This document shows positions 1-7,848 of a stretch of 37,494 nt of DNA, one piece after another. The stretch is from Wenzhouxiangella sp. (lineage in GTDB: Bacteria; Pseudomonadota; Gammaproteobacteria; Xanthomonadales; Wenzhouxiangellaceae), in NCBI GenBank assembly GCA_007134485.1, contig SLKT01000011.1, forward strand, positions 1 through 37,494, written 5' to 3'. The position numbers and the translations under genes are program-made. Within the stretch, counting starts at the first letter, position 1, and each line of letters begins with the position of its first letter. Below the pieces are notes generated by a model, which searched no databases, was not told the origin of the DNA, and saw only the letters and a list, made by a program, of their open reading frames with translations.

Positions 1-737
1 CCGGCATGGGGCTGGACCCGGCCAACTGGCGACAGCGCCGATTCCGATGCCCACATCACACTGCATCCGGTGTGGCCCTGGTCGGGGGCGGTTCGAAACC
101 CCGACCCGGGGAAATCTCGTTGGCCCATGCCGGAGTCCTGTTTCTGGATGAATTGCCCGAATACAGCCGGCACGTGCTCGAAGTGCTGCGTGAACCACTC
201 GAATCGGGACGGATCGTGATCTCGCGCGCGGCCCTGCAATCGGAATTCCCGGCCCGATTCCAGTTGATCGCGGCCATGAACCCGTGCCCGTGCGGCTACC
301 AGGGTGATCCTTCCGGTCGCTGTACCTGCACCCCGGATCAGATTCGACGCTATCGCGACCGGATTTCCGGGCCATTGCTCGACCGGATTGATCTGCAGGT
401 CGAGGTGCCGCGCCAGTCGCTCAACGGCCAGGAACCGGGCGAGCCGTCATCGCCGGTGCGCGAACGGGTCATGGCCGCCCGCCGGATCCAGACCGAGCGG
501 GGTCAGTTCAATGCTCACCTCGATGTCAGCGGAGTCCGCGACCATTGCCGCCTCGGCCCGAAACAGGCTCACTTGCTGGAACAGGCCTGCGAGCGGCTGA
601 ACCTCTCGGCGCGCGCTCATCACCGAATACTCAGAGTCGCGCGGACCATCGCCGACCTGGATGACAGCGACGATATCGAAATGCCGCATCTGACCGAGGC
701 GATTGGTTATCGACAGCTTGATCGCAATGCGCAATGA
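1..737 (+). CDS. comM: ComM/YifB family Mg-chelatase-like AAA+ ATPase, 3' part
   Basis: Partial gene whose 5' end lies outside the window; the frame is open from the first bases, so the ATG at 6 is internal. The visible 243 residues are the C-terminal half of a ComM (YifB) protein, a hexameric AAA+ helicase that promotes branch migration during natural transformation in the cytoplasm. Seen: the GGGSKPRPGEISLAHAGVLF stretch leading into the Walker B motif LFLDELPE, the EVLREPLE sensor region, the Cys-rich NPCPCGY...CTC segment, RISGPLLDRID with its Arg, and a C-terminal helical lid ending YRQLDR. Identification is by family motifs; the role in transformation is known for the family and not shown here. 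Confidence 0.93.
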   Translation, partial: GMGLDPANWRQRRFRCPHHTASGVALVGGGSKPRPGEISLAHAGVLFLDELPEYSRHVLEVLREPLESGRIVISRAALQSEFPARFQLIAAMNPCPCGYQGDPSGRCTCTPDQIRRYRDRISGPLLDRIDLQVEVPRQSLNGQEPGEPSSPVRERVMAARRIQTERGQFNAHLDVSGVRDHCRLGPKQAHLLEQACERLNLSARAHHRILRVARTIADLDDSDDIEMPHLTEAIGYRQLDRNAQ

Positions 738-756
738 ACTCATGAAACCATACTCG

Positions 757-836
757 CGCGGAGACGCAGAGACGCGGAGAAAAGCAAGGAAAAATTCAAT
801 AACCATCTGACCACCGAAGACACCGAAGAGGACTGG
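757..836. repeat. purine-rich tandem-repeat patch between comM and tamA
   Basis: The comM-tamA gap (738-992) holds degenerate repeats of the type GCGGAGACGCAGAGACGC followed by ACCGAAGACACCGAAGAG. It resembles the arms of the hairpins found elsewhere in this window, but here no clear complementary arm is visible. The rest of the gap shows nothing recognisable. Confidence 0.4.
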
Positions 837-992
837 TGGAATCATCGGGGTCTGTCAGGCTGCAATTGATGGTGGCAATCTGTGACCGGCTACCTGAATT
901 GACAGTGAAACCGGCACCAGCCGTGGGCCATTTGCGGGATTCAGGAAGCATTCACGACAAGGGTCGGATAAGCGGTTAGCATACACGTCTGG

Positions 993-2921
993 TTGCGTGC
1001 AGCAGAATTTTCACTCTTGGCTCGATTTCTGATCCTGATATTCCTTCCGATTCTGGCCGTGACCGGCCGGGCGGATACCGTGGTGACCGAAATTTCCGGC
1101 GTCGATGGTTCGATGCTGGCCAATGTTCGCGCCCATCTGTCCCTGGTTCGCGCTGAACGGCTCGACGAGGTCTCGGTCTGGCGGTTGCGCCAGATGTCCG
1201 AGGATGCCCGCGGAGAGGTTCGCGAAGCTCTCAAGCCGTTCGGCTACTACCGGCCGCGTATCGAGGTTCGTCTGGAGGAGCCAAGCGCGCCTGATCGGCC
1301 ATGGCGGGCGCGCATCAATATCTCGCCGGGCGATCCGGTGCGCATCGACCAGGTCAATATCGAATTTCTCGGGGATGGCGCCGACGATGCCGTCCTGCTG
1401 GAATGGCGCGATGACTGGCCGCTAACCGAGGGTCGGCGACTCGAACATGCGGTCTACGAGGATGCCTGGCGCGAGCTCGACAGCCTGGCGCGGACCCGAG
1501 GGTACTTTGACGCCAGCTTTCGCGAGCGCCGGGTCAGCGTCGATCCGGACCGCAACAGCGCCCGGGTTCGCATTCGGTTCGATACCGGTCAACGCTACCG
1601 GTTCGGAGGCTACCGCGCGCCGGATGTCGAGTTCTCCGAGCGCCTGATGGATCGCCTGACCATCATCGAGCCCGGCGAGCCTTACCACAGCAGTCGGCTG
1701 GATGCCCAACGCGAGGCGCTGGTGCGTTCTCGCCTGTTCGATCGAGTCACTGTCGAGGAAGAGCGTGATCGTGACGATGGGCGAGTGGACCTCAAGTATG
1801 GCCTCGAAACCCGACCGCCGAATTCCTACCGCATCACTGCCGGCTTTGGCACGGACACCGGGGCGCGCATTCAGCTTGGATGGGTTCGCCATTACCTGTC
1901 ATCACGCGGCAACCGACTGGATTCGGGTTTCGGTGCGCAACAGCGCAACAGCGAGTTCGTGCTGCGCAGCGAATATCAGCATCCGCGTGGCAGCAAGCCC
2001 GGAGATTTCTGGAGTGTCGGCGCGGTACTGCGCCGGGAGCAGGATAATTTTCGCTTCAATGACGAGAGTCGCCGCGAGGCCATCTTCGACTCTTACAGCG
2101 GTCGACGCGAACAGGCTGAGCTGACCATCGGTCGCCTGGAGGAACGTCAGCTTTTCGGCGACGACTACGGCCCGTTGGAGGAACGACTTTTCATCGCCGT
2201 GCTCAACGAATCATTCAATGCGTTTCGGGAGGCCAGTTTCAGCGAGGAAAACGAAGCGCTGCTGGAACTCAATCCGGAACTGGCGCCCTTTCTTGAAACC
2301 GAGACCAACACCATCGCCCTGGGTGCTCGCTGGCGTCTGCCCCGCATAAGCGGATCGGGCTTTTTTGCCGAGGGTCATATCCTGGAGGCTCGTCTGCTTG
2401 GCGCCAGCGCCTCGGCCGGTTCCGATGTCAGCTTTGCCCAGGCCTGGGTCGGTGGACGCTGGCATCAGATCTTCGGCGATCGCCACAAGATCCTGTTGCG
2501 CGGCGAAGTCGGCTATACCGAAGCCGATACCCGCAAGCTCGATCTTGCCCTGGACGATCGGGAACTTGAACTGAGCATTACCGAGCTGCCCGAGCGCTAT
2601 CGCTTCAAGACCGGGGGAGATCGCACCATTCGCGGGTACGGATTCGAAACCCTGAGCACCAATCGCAACGGCGCCAATCATATACTGGCCGCCACGGTCG
2701 AGTACGAGTACAGGGTCGGCAATGACTGGTCACTGGCCGCATTCTTCGATATCGGGAATGCCTTCAACGATTTCACCGACCCGAAGCTCAAACGCGGCGT
2801 CGGTGTCGGCTTTCGCTGGTATACCGTGATCGGGCCCATCCAGGTCGACGTGGCCCAGGCGCTGGATGACATTGATACGCCCTGGCGATTGCACTTCACC
2901 ATCGGCACACGGTTGTTATGA
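993..2921 (+). CDS. tamA: TamA, Omp85-family outer membrane translocation protein
   Basis: Outer membrane beta-barrel of the translocation and assembly module; with TamB it aids insertion of some outer membrane proteins and lipid transport across the periplasm. The 642-residue protein starts with a hydrophobic signal peptide (about residues 8-27), followed by POTRA-like domains (about 30-270) and a C-terminal 16-strand Omp85 barrel. A GDRTIRGYGFE segment matches the conserved VRGY/IRGY loop motif of lid loop 6, and the protein ends in an aromatic/Leu barrel strand. E. coli TamA is about 577 residues, so this one is slightly long. The start is uncertain: TTG at 993 or TTG at 1017, neither with a good ribosome-binding site. 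The stop overlaps the tamB start by 4 bases (ATGA). Confidence 0.9.
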   Translation: MRAAEFSLLARFLILIFLPILAVTGRADTVVTEISGVDGSMLANVRAHLSLVRAERLDEVSVWRLRQMSEDARGEVREALKPFGYYRPRIEVRLEEPSAPDRPWRARINISPGDPVRIDQVNIEFLGDGADDAVLLEWRDDWPLTEGRRLEHAVYEDAWRELDSLARTRGYFDASFRERRVSVDPDRNSARVRIRFDTGQRYRFGGYRAPDVEFSERLMDRLTIIEPGEPYHSSRLDAQREALVRSRLFDRVTVEEERDRDDGRVDLKYGLETRPPNSYRITAGFGTDTGARIQLGWVRHYLSSRGNRLDSGFGAQQRNSEFVLRSEYQHPRGSKPGDFWSVGAVLRREQDNFRFNDESRREAIFDSYSGRREQAELTIGRLEERQLFGDDYGPLEERLFIAVLNESFNAFREASFSEENEALLELNPELAPFLETETNTIALGARWRLPRISGSGFFAEGHILEARLLGASASAGSDVSFAQAWVGGRWHQIFGDRHKILLRGEVGYTEADTRKLDLALDDRELELSITELPERYRFKTGGDRTIRGYGFETLSTNRNGANHILAATVEYEYRVGNDWSLAAFFDIGNAFNDFTDPKLKRGVGVGFRWYTVIGPIQVDVAQALDDIDTPWRLHFTIGTRLL

Positions 2922-5900
2922 AGAAGCTGCTGATCATCTCTCTCGTGGTTCTGGTCCTGCTGATCGGGTCGCTGGTCAGTGCATGGTGGTGGTTGACCAG
3001 CACCGAGTCCGGGGCTGGCTGGGCGCTCAATCGCGCTTCCGGGGTGGTGCCTTCGCTGCAATGGCAATCCTTAAGCGGGAACTTGCGAAGCGGATTGACC
3101 CTGGAATCGATCCGCCTGGACGAGGCCGACAGCGAGATCCGAATCGGGCGCCTGGAACTCTCGGCCCGCATCCGGCTGCTGCCGTCGCCGGAAGTCGACG
3201 TGCACTGGTTACGCGCCGACGATGTCGATATCCGGCTGGCCGAAGGCGAGCCCCCCGACCCGGATGCCGAGCCCTTCGAGATGCCCGACATCAGCGCGCC
3301 CGTTCCGGTCCGGGTCCATGAACTGCAGGTGACCGATCTGCGATTGCTGACCAGCCCGGATCAGGCCGAACCGCTGCTGATCGAGCGGGTCGCTCTCACC
3401 GGCACGTATCACGAGCAACTGGAACTCGACTCACTGGCCGTGGACCTGCCCGACTCACAACTGCGCGCCAGCGGTCACTGGCAGCTCAAGGCGCCGTTCG
3501 GCGGACGACTGGAGATCAACGCGGCCCACCACATCGATCAGGATCTTCGCCAACAGGTCGAGTTGGTGATTGACGGGCGACTGGCCCTGCTCGACATCGA
3601 GCTGACCTCCACCGGACCGGCCGAGCTGGCCGGCCAGGCGAGGTTGCGCGGATTGCCGACAGAAATCGATGCATCGGTCGATCTGTCCGGTCGCTTTGGC
3701 GACTGGCCCGATCTCGACCTTGCCGTGGAGGATCTGAGCTTCAGCGCCAGCGGCGAGCCGGAGGCCTGGCAGTCGCGTCTGTCCGGCCGAGTAACCGGGA
3801 TGGACATGCCGGACAACCGCCTGCGCGCCGAGCTGGCCGGCTCGACCCGCAGAATCGAAGTCGAGGAACTGATCGCCGAGGTGTTCGATGGTGAAATCAA
3901 CGCCAGCGGCGAGCTCAACCTGGATCCCGAGCTCAGTGTCCGACTCGATGTCGCCATGAGTCGGCTCGACCTGACCACCGTTTACCCGGACTGGCCCAGT
4001 CAAGCTCGCCTCCAGGGCGGAATGCGCGTATCCACGGATGGCGAAACCATCCAGCTCGACGAGCTGAGCCTGAGTGCGCCACCCACGCGTCTGAATGTCG
4101 AGGGCTCCGGGCGAGTGGACCCCGAGCGTGACCAGGTGGCCCTGGACCTGAAATGGCGAGACCTCGACTGGCCACCCGTGACCGATGACAGCACTCCGCT
4201 GTTTTCCAGCCAGTCCGGGCGTGTTCGTCTGGATGGCGCGTTGAGTGACTGGCAGCTGGAACTTGACGCCATGGTCAAGGCCCTCGAGCAACCCACGGCG
4301 AACATCGGGCTGCGTGCGCATGGCGACGATCGCCAGGCCCGCATCGATGCACTGAGCATTCGGGCCGGCCGCGCCGGAAGCCTGAGCATCGATGGCCAGG
4401 TATTCTGGGAGCCCGAGCCGTCCGGCACGCTGGCAATCGAGTTGATCGAGACCGATCCGGGCCAGTTCATCCACGAGTTGCCGGGCCAGGTATCCGGCCG
4501 CGTGCAACTTGAATTCGACTCTCTCGAGACCATGGAGCTTGACCTGATCGCCATCGATGGGCAATTGCGTGGTCAGCCGCTGGAGGGCAGCGGTCGAATA
4601 CGGATCAGTGAAGAGTTGCCCGAGGCCGGCAATCTGGACCTGGCCCTGGGTGACAATCGCGTGTCATTGTCGAGTAGCGACGGTCGCGCCTGGCGCTGGC
4701 AGCTCGAGGCCCGGGCCCTGGATCAGCTCTGGCCCGAGATGGACGGCCGCGTGGAGCTCGAAGGTCTCTTCCAGCCGTTTGCCGGCGCGTTCGAAGCCCG
4801 TGGCCGATTCGAGTCCCTGTTCTGGAATGATATCGCCCTGGCCGAGGGTGAGATCGAGACCTCGGCCACCTGGCAGGATCCGGTCCGGTTCGATTTCGAC
4901 CTCAAGCTCGACGATCTCGACCTCAACCCGTGGGAGCGACTGGACACCGTCGAGTTCAGCCTTTCCGGTGATTGTGACGATCACCGCTTCGGTCTCGTGA
5001 CCCAGGGCCGACGAGCGAACCTGGAGATTGGAGGCAATGGCGCCCTGCCGGAATGCCTGCAGGATGTTCGCTCATGGCAAGGGGCCCTGGACCGGCTTTA
5101 TCTGGCCGAGACCCTGGCCGGCGACTGGGAATTGAATCAACCCATGCTCATCCAGGCCAGCGCGGAACGGATTCAGGCCGAAGGCGCCTGCCTGGTGGAA
5201 TCCGCCACGCGCGAGGGGCAATTGTGCCTGCGCAGCCTGACCATTGATGGAGACAGCCGTGCCGAGGTGGGTATCGAGAAAGTCCCGATGGATTTGCTGC
5301 TGGTACCCATGGATCCCACCTTTCACCTGACCACGCCCTTGTCCGGGGAGCTGGGTGTGGCCTGGTCGCCGCAGGGACTTGAAGACCTGGCCGGATTCCT
5401 CAAGCTCGATGCTGGCGCCATCACGCCACTGGATGATGATCGGGAGTTGCTGGGCATCGAATCGGTCCGGCTGGACCTCAACCCTGAAGACGAGCACCTG
5501 GTGATGGAATTCGAGGCACTGCTGGAAGGCGACAGTCAATTGACCGGTAAAGCCAGATTCATCGATCTCAAGGATCCCGGTTCGGCCGAGATCGACGCGC
5601 TGGCACGCCTGAATCTGCCCGACATCGGCGTATTCAATCGGCTGGTGCCGGAAATCGACCAGCTCGGCGGTCGCCTGGAAAGCGAGTTGCTGCTTCGCGG
5701 GCCGATTGGTTCACCCGGCTTTCAGGGTCAGGCGCGATTGCGGGAGGGTCTGATCGTGCACGCACCCCTGGGACTCAAGGTTTCCGATATCGAAATCGCC
5801 CTGGATGGGGAAAACGATGAGGGTCGCCTGACCGGGCGAATGCTGTCCGGGGACGGACACCTCAATGTCAATGGGCTCATCGATCAGCGGGAAGACCGGT

Positions 5901-6739
5901 CCTGGCGGTTCGAATTCAGTGCCGATGGAGAGCAATTCGCCTTCGCCGACGTCGACTGGCTGCAACTGAATGCCAGCCCGCAAGTGCGTCTGACCGGCAC
6001 GGACGAGGCACTGGAGATCGACGGGGATATCCGAATCGATCGCTTGCGCGGCGGCATGCCCCCCGGCGTCGAGGACCGCGTCAGTGCTTCCGAGGATGTC
6101 CGCGTACTCGGCGAGACCGAAGAGGAGGACGAGCTTATCGATCAACGCCTGACCGGGCGACTGGGCATTCATCTGGGCGACGATGCCAGACTGGCCGCCA
6201 TGGGCATGCAGACTCAACTGGCCGGCGAACTGGAAATGATCTGGGAACCGCAGAGCCCGATCCCCCGTGGTCGTGGGGTGATCCGTCTGCCGCAGGGTTC
6301 CTATCGGGCCTATGGGCAGAATCTGGAGATTCGCGATGGAGAGATCCTGTTCACCGGCCATGCCCTGGACAATCCGCGCCTGGATATACGCGCCATCCGT
6401 GACATCTTCGGAGACCCCCAGGTCGAGGAGGCCGGCGTCCACATCCGCGGCAATGCACGAAATCCCATCATCGAACTGTTTACCAACCCTCCAACCAGCG
6501 AGGAGAAAGCGTTGGCATACGTGGTCACCGGCGCCGATTTCGATCATGCCGGGGGCCAGGGCGCGATCAACGTCGGTTTCTACCTGCTGCCGCGCCTGTT
6601 CGTCAGCTACGGCATCGGCCTGTTCGAGGCCGGCAACGTGTTGTCCGGGCGCTACGAACTCTCACAGCGCTGGGGCGTGCGCGTCGTATCGGGCGAGCGC
6701 GACACCGGTGTCGATCTGAGTTTTGCCATTGATCGTTAA
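2918..6739 (+). CDS. tamB: TamB, inner-membrane-anchored translocation/assembly module protein
   Basis: 1273 residues, close to E. coli TamB (1259). One N-terminal transmembrane anchor (about residues 4-26, LLIISLVVLVLLIGSLVSAW) is followed by a long beta-taco/AsmA-like periplasmic repeat region rich in alternating hydrophobic and acidic residues. The C-terminal TamB (DUF490) domain covers roughly the last 370 residues, with the conserved GxIxxPQGSYRAYGQNLEI-type region, TNPPTSEEKALAYVVTG, and an end in FAIDR. It spans the periplasm and pairs with TamA in the outer membrane. Translation is coupled to tamA by the ATGA overlap. A strong terminator follows 4 bases after the stop. Confidence 0.92.
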   Translation: MKKLLIISLVVLVLLIGSLVSAWWWLTSTESGAGWALNRASGVVPSLQWQSLSGNLRSGLTLESIRLDEADSEIRIGRLELSARIRLLPSPEVDVHWLRADDVDIRLAEGEPPDPDAEPFEMPDISAPVPVRVHELQVTDLRLLTSPDQAEPLLIERVALTGTYHEQLELDSLAVDLPDSQLRASGHWQLKAPFGGRLEINAAHHIDQDLRQQVELVIDGRLALLDIELTSTGPAELAGQARLRGLPTEIDASVDLSGRFGDWPDLDLAVEDLSFSASGEPEAWQSRLSGRVTGMDMPDNRLRAELAGSTRRIEVEELIAEVFDGEINASGELNLDPELSVRLDVAMSRLDLTTVYPDWPSQARLQGGMRVSTDGETIQLDELSLSAPPTRLNVEGSGRVDPERDQVALDLKWRDLDWPPVTDDSTPLFSSQSGRVRLDGALSDWQLELDAMVKALEQPTANIGLRAHGDDRQARIDALSIRAGRAGSLSIDGQVFWEPEPSGTLAIELIETDPGQFIHELPGQVSGRVQLEFDSLETMELDLIAIDGQLRGQPLEGSGRIRISEELPEAGNLDLALGDNRVSLSSSDGRAWRWQLEARALDQLWPEMDGRVELEGLFQPFAGAFEARGRFESLFWNDIALAEGEIETSATWQDPVRFDFDLKLDDLDLNPWERLDTVEFSLSGDCDDHRFGLVTQGRRANLEIGGNGALPECLQDVRSWQGALDRLYLAETLAGDWELNQPMLIQASAERIQAEGACLVESATREGQLCLRSLTIDGDSRAEVGIEKVPMDLLLVPMDPTFHLTTPLSGELGVAWSPQGLEDLAGFLKLDAGAITPLDDDRELLGIESVRLDLNPEDEHLVMEFEALLEGDSQLTGKARFIDLKDPGSAEIDALARLNLPDIGVFNRLVPEIDQLGGRLESELLLRGPIGSPGFQGQARLREGLIVHAPLGLKVSDIEIALDGENDEGRLTGRMLSGDGHLNVNGLIDQREDRSWRFEFSADGEQFAFADVDWLQLNASPQVRLTGTDEALEIDGDIRIDRLRGGMPPGVEDRVSASEDVRVLGETEEEDELIDQRLTGRLGIHLGDDARLAAMGMQTQLAGELEMIWEPQSPIPRGRGVIRLPQGSYRAYGQNLEIRDGEILFTGHALDNPRLDIRAIRDIFGDPQVEEAGVHIRGNARNPIIELFTNPPTSEEKALAYVVTGADFDHAGGQGAINVGFYLLPRLFVSYGIGLFEAGNVLSGRYELSQRWGVRVVSGERDTGVDLSFAIDR

Positions 6740-6742
6740 AAA

Positions 6743-6766
6743 AACGCCCACCGAAAGGTGGGCGTT
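6743..6766. terminator. bidirectional rho-independent terminator between tamB and the small minus-strand ORF
   Basis: Perfect 10-bp stem AACGCCCACC / GGTGGGCGTT with a GAAA tetraloop. An A-run lies on the left (6738-6744), giving a U-tract on the minus strand, so it is a canonical terminator for minus-strand transcripts coming from 7.1 kb and a weaker one for tamAB. Confidence 0.88.
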
Positions 6767-6776
6767 CTGTCTGTCT

Positions 6777-6842
6777 GAACCCGGAGCATCGAACGCTTCC
6801 AGGGCGGGTGAATTGCGCAGACCTTTCACCCTAGGTGGGTTC
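6777..6842 (-). other. candidate structured RNA (three-way junction) in the 3' region of the small ORF transcript
   Basis: An outer stem GAACCC (6777-6782) / GGGTTC (6837-6842) encloses two hairpins: GGAGC...GCTTCC (6783-6800) and GGGTGAA (6806-6812) / TTCACCC (6825-6831). It lies between the stop of the minus-strand ORF (6892) and the terminator, so it would be transcribed as a 3' untranslated segment. I do not recognise it as 6S RNA, SRP RNA or a known riboswitch. The fold is read by eye; no covariation is available. Confidence 0.4.
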
Positions 6843-6891
6843 CCCTTCCCGAAAAATTCTTGGCTCTCTCGGCCTGTTATCGTGGCAAGAC

Positions 6892-7068
6892 TTACAGGTA
6901 GGAGGCCCGGGTGGACGAAGACTCTTCGAATTCGCCATCGGAGTCGAGGTACTCCAGCCAATCCATGACCACCTCGTCGGCCATCATGCCTTCCAGCTTC
7001 TGATCTTCATTGGCGGCAATCAGATCGGCTTCGTCGTTTTCGCTGATGATGAGTGTGAATTCGGCCAT
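6892..7068 (-). CDS. small highly acidic protein of unknown function (58 aa)
   Basis: Not recognised. It starts MAEFTLIISENDEADLIAAN and contains 17 Asp/Glu against one Lys and one Arg, so net charge is near -15. There is no signal peptide or transmembrane segment; the C-terminus (SSSTRASYL) differs in composition. Codon use is typical of real genes here (third positions mostly G/C), which argues against a chance ORF. ATG at 7068 is chosen because a GGAACAG sequence lies just upstream and the conserved-looking protein begins there. The surroundings form a complete unit: a sigma-54-like promoter at 7108-7123, this ORF, a foldable 3' segment and a terminator at 6743-6766. A cytosolic regulator, anti-factor or metal/cation-binding peptide are all possible; none is shown. 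Confidence 0.6.
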   Translation of the reverse strand: MAEFTLIISENDEADLIAANEDQKLEGMMADEVVMDWLEYLDSDGEFEESSSTRASYL

Positions 7069-7107
7069 CGTTCTGTTCCATGAATTGGTTGACTTTGTAG
7101 ATATGAA

Positions 7108-7123
7108 TGCAATATCCATGCCA
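7108..7123 (-). promoter_or_regulatory. candidate sigma-54 (-24/-12) promoter for the small acidic ORF
   Basis: The minus strand reads TGGCATGGATATTGCA. It has the invariant GG and GC with exactly 10 bases between them and differs from the TGGCAC-N5-TTGCA consensus at one position. Predicted transcription start is near 7097, about 29 bases before the ATG at 7068. Confidence 0.6.
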
Positions 7124-7208
7124 TCCACTGTGGAGTGTCGCCAAGCGAGAGGTGCGTCACAATCCGGGCTTGCCGGTCGACAAAAAACGGCAACTTCCGA
7201 CCGCCTTT

Positions 7209-7227
7209 TGACTGTGCGCGTCAGTCA
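7209..7227. promoter_or_regulatory. palindrome TGACTG-N7-CAGTCA, possible activator/operator site
   Basis: Perfect 6-bp inverted repeat, TGACTGTGCGCGTCAGTCA. It lies about 85-120 bp upstream of the sigma-54-like promoter on the minus strand, the usual place for an enhancer-binding protein, and about 70 bp upstream of the divergent thioesterase gene. Either gene could be the target. No regulator can be named. Confidence 0.3.
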
Positions 7228-7247
7228 CCAGCCAACACGACCGACGT

Positions 7248-7263
7248 TCCAAGTATCCTTGGA
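7248..7263. promoter_or_regulatory. palindrome TCCAAG-N4-CTTGGA upstream of the thioesterase gene
   Basis: Perfect 6-bp inverted repeat 30 bases before the thioesterase start. It could be an operator or a 5'-UTR hairpin; function unknown. Confidence 0.25.
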
Positions 7264-7293
7264 GCCGGTCGATTGAATACTCAGGACACACTC

Positions 7294-7761
7294 ATGACTG
7301 AAACCAAGTGCCTACAGGAAACCTATGCGCCGGACAATGCCTGTTTCGGCTGCGGACCCGCCAACGAGAAGGGACTCGGAATTCGCTCATTTGTCGACGG
7401 CGACACGGTGGTGGCCGACTGGGTTCCGGAAAAACACCATGAAGCCTTCCCGGGTGTACTCAACGGCGGCATTATCGGCTCCCTGCTGGACTGTCACTGC
7501 AACTGGACTGCCGCGTGGCACCTGATGCAATCGGGAGGCCTGGACCATCCGCCGTGTACCGTCACCATGGAATACGCCATCAAACTGCGCCGCCCCACCC
7601 CGTCCGACCGCCCATTGCATCTGGAAGCCAGGGTGGTCGAATCCGACGGCAAGGTGGTCACCGTCGAGGGCAACCTGTATGCCGGTGACAAGCTGTGCGA
7701 TCAGTGTGTCGGGAAGTTCGTGGCGGTGGAGCCGGGGCACCCGGCGTATCACAGGTGGTAG
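7294..7761 (+). CDS. PaaI/4HBT-type hotdog-fold thioesterase
   Basis: 155-residue hotdog-fold protein of the thioesterase superfamily, which hydrolyses acyl-CoA or related thioesters in the cytoplasm; the natural substrate cannot be told. Seen: an N-terminal CFGCGPANEKGLGI segment, typical of a PaaI subgroup with Cys-x2-Cys and GL.I; the hotdog helix HEAFPGVLNGGIIGSLLDCH, where the Asp is in the position of the usual catalytic acid; and a strand EYAIKLRRPTP. The frame is open further upstream, but ATG at 7294 is preferred because TCAGGA precedes it by 8 bases and the family motif begins near residue 17. The stop runs into the 7766-7848 repeat. Confidence 0.82.
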   Translation: MTETKCLQETYAPDNACFGCGPANEKGLGIRSFVDGDTVVADWVPEKHHEAFPGVLNGGIIGSLLDCHCNWTAAWHLMQSGGLDHPPCTVTMEYAIKLRRPTPSDRPLHLEARVVESDGKVVTVEGNLYAGDKLCDQCVGKFVAVEPGHPAYHRW

Positions 7762-7765
7762 AGCC

Positions 7766-7848
7766 GGGAGACGGGAGACGGAAGACGGGAGACGAGATGA
7801 TTCGGCTTCAGCGCCCTCCGTCTCTCGTCTTCCGTCTCCCGTCTTCCG
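7766..7848. repeat. hairpin with GGAGACG heptamer arms, overlapping the end of tag
   Basis: The left arm is about four tandem 7-mers of GGAGACG/GAAGACG. The right arm (from about 7815) is the reverse complement CGTCTCC/CGTCTTC. About 20 bases separate them. The element contributes the last codons of tag on the minus strand. A sister copy lies at 22155-22252. Confidence 0.85.

Noticed and set aside
3455-4564. 369-codon minus-strand open frame opposite tamB
   Set aside because: No domain, and tamB has continuous family similarity across the region.
6777-6890. 6S RNA, SRP RNA or cobalamin riboswitch in the tamB downstream gap
   Set aside because: None of the conserved cores (such as the SRP GGAAGGAAGCAGCC-like loop or a B12-box) is present. 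Kept only as an unnamed structured candidate.
7135-7293. N-terminal extension of the thioesterase frame
   Set aside because: The extra residues have no similarity to hotdog proteins, cover two palindromes, and a well-placed AGGA precedes ATG 7294.
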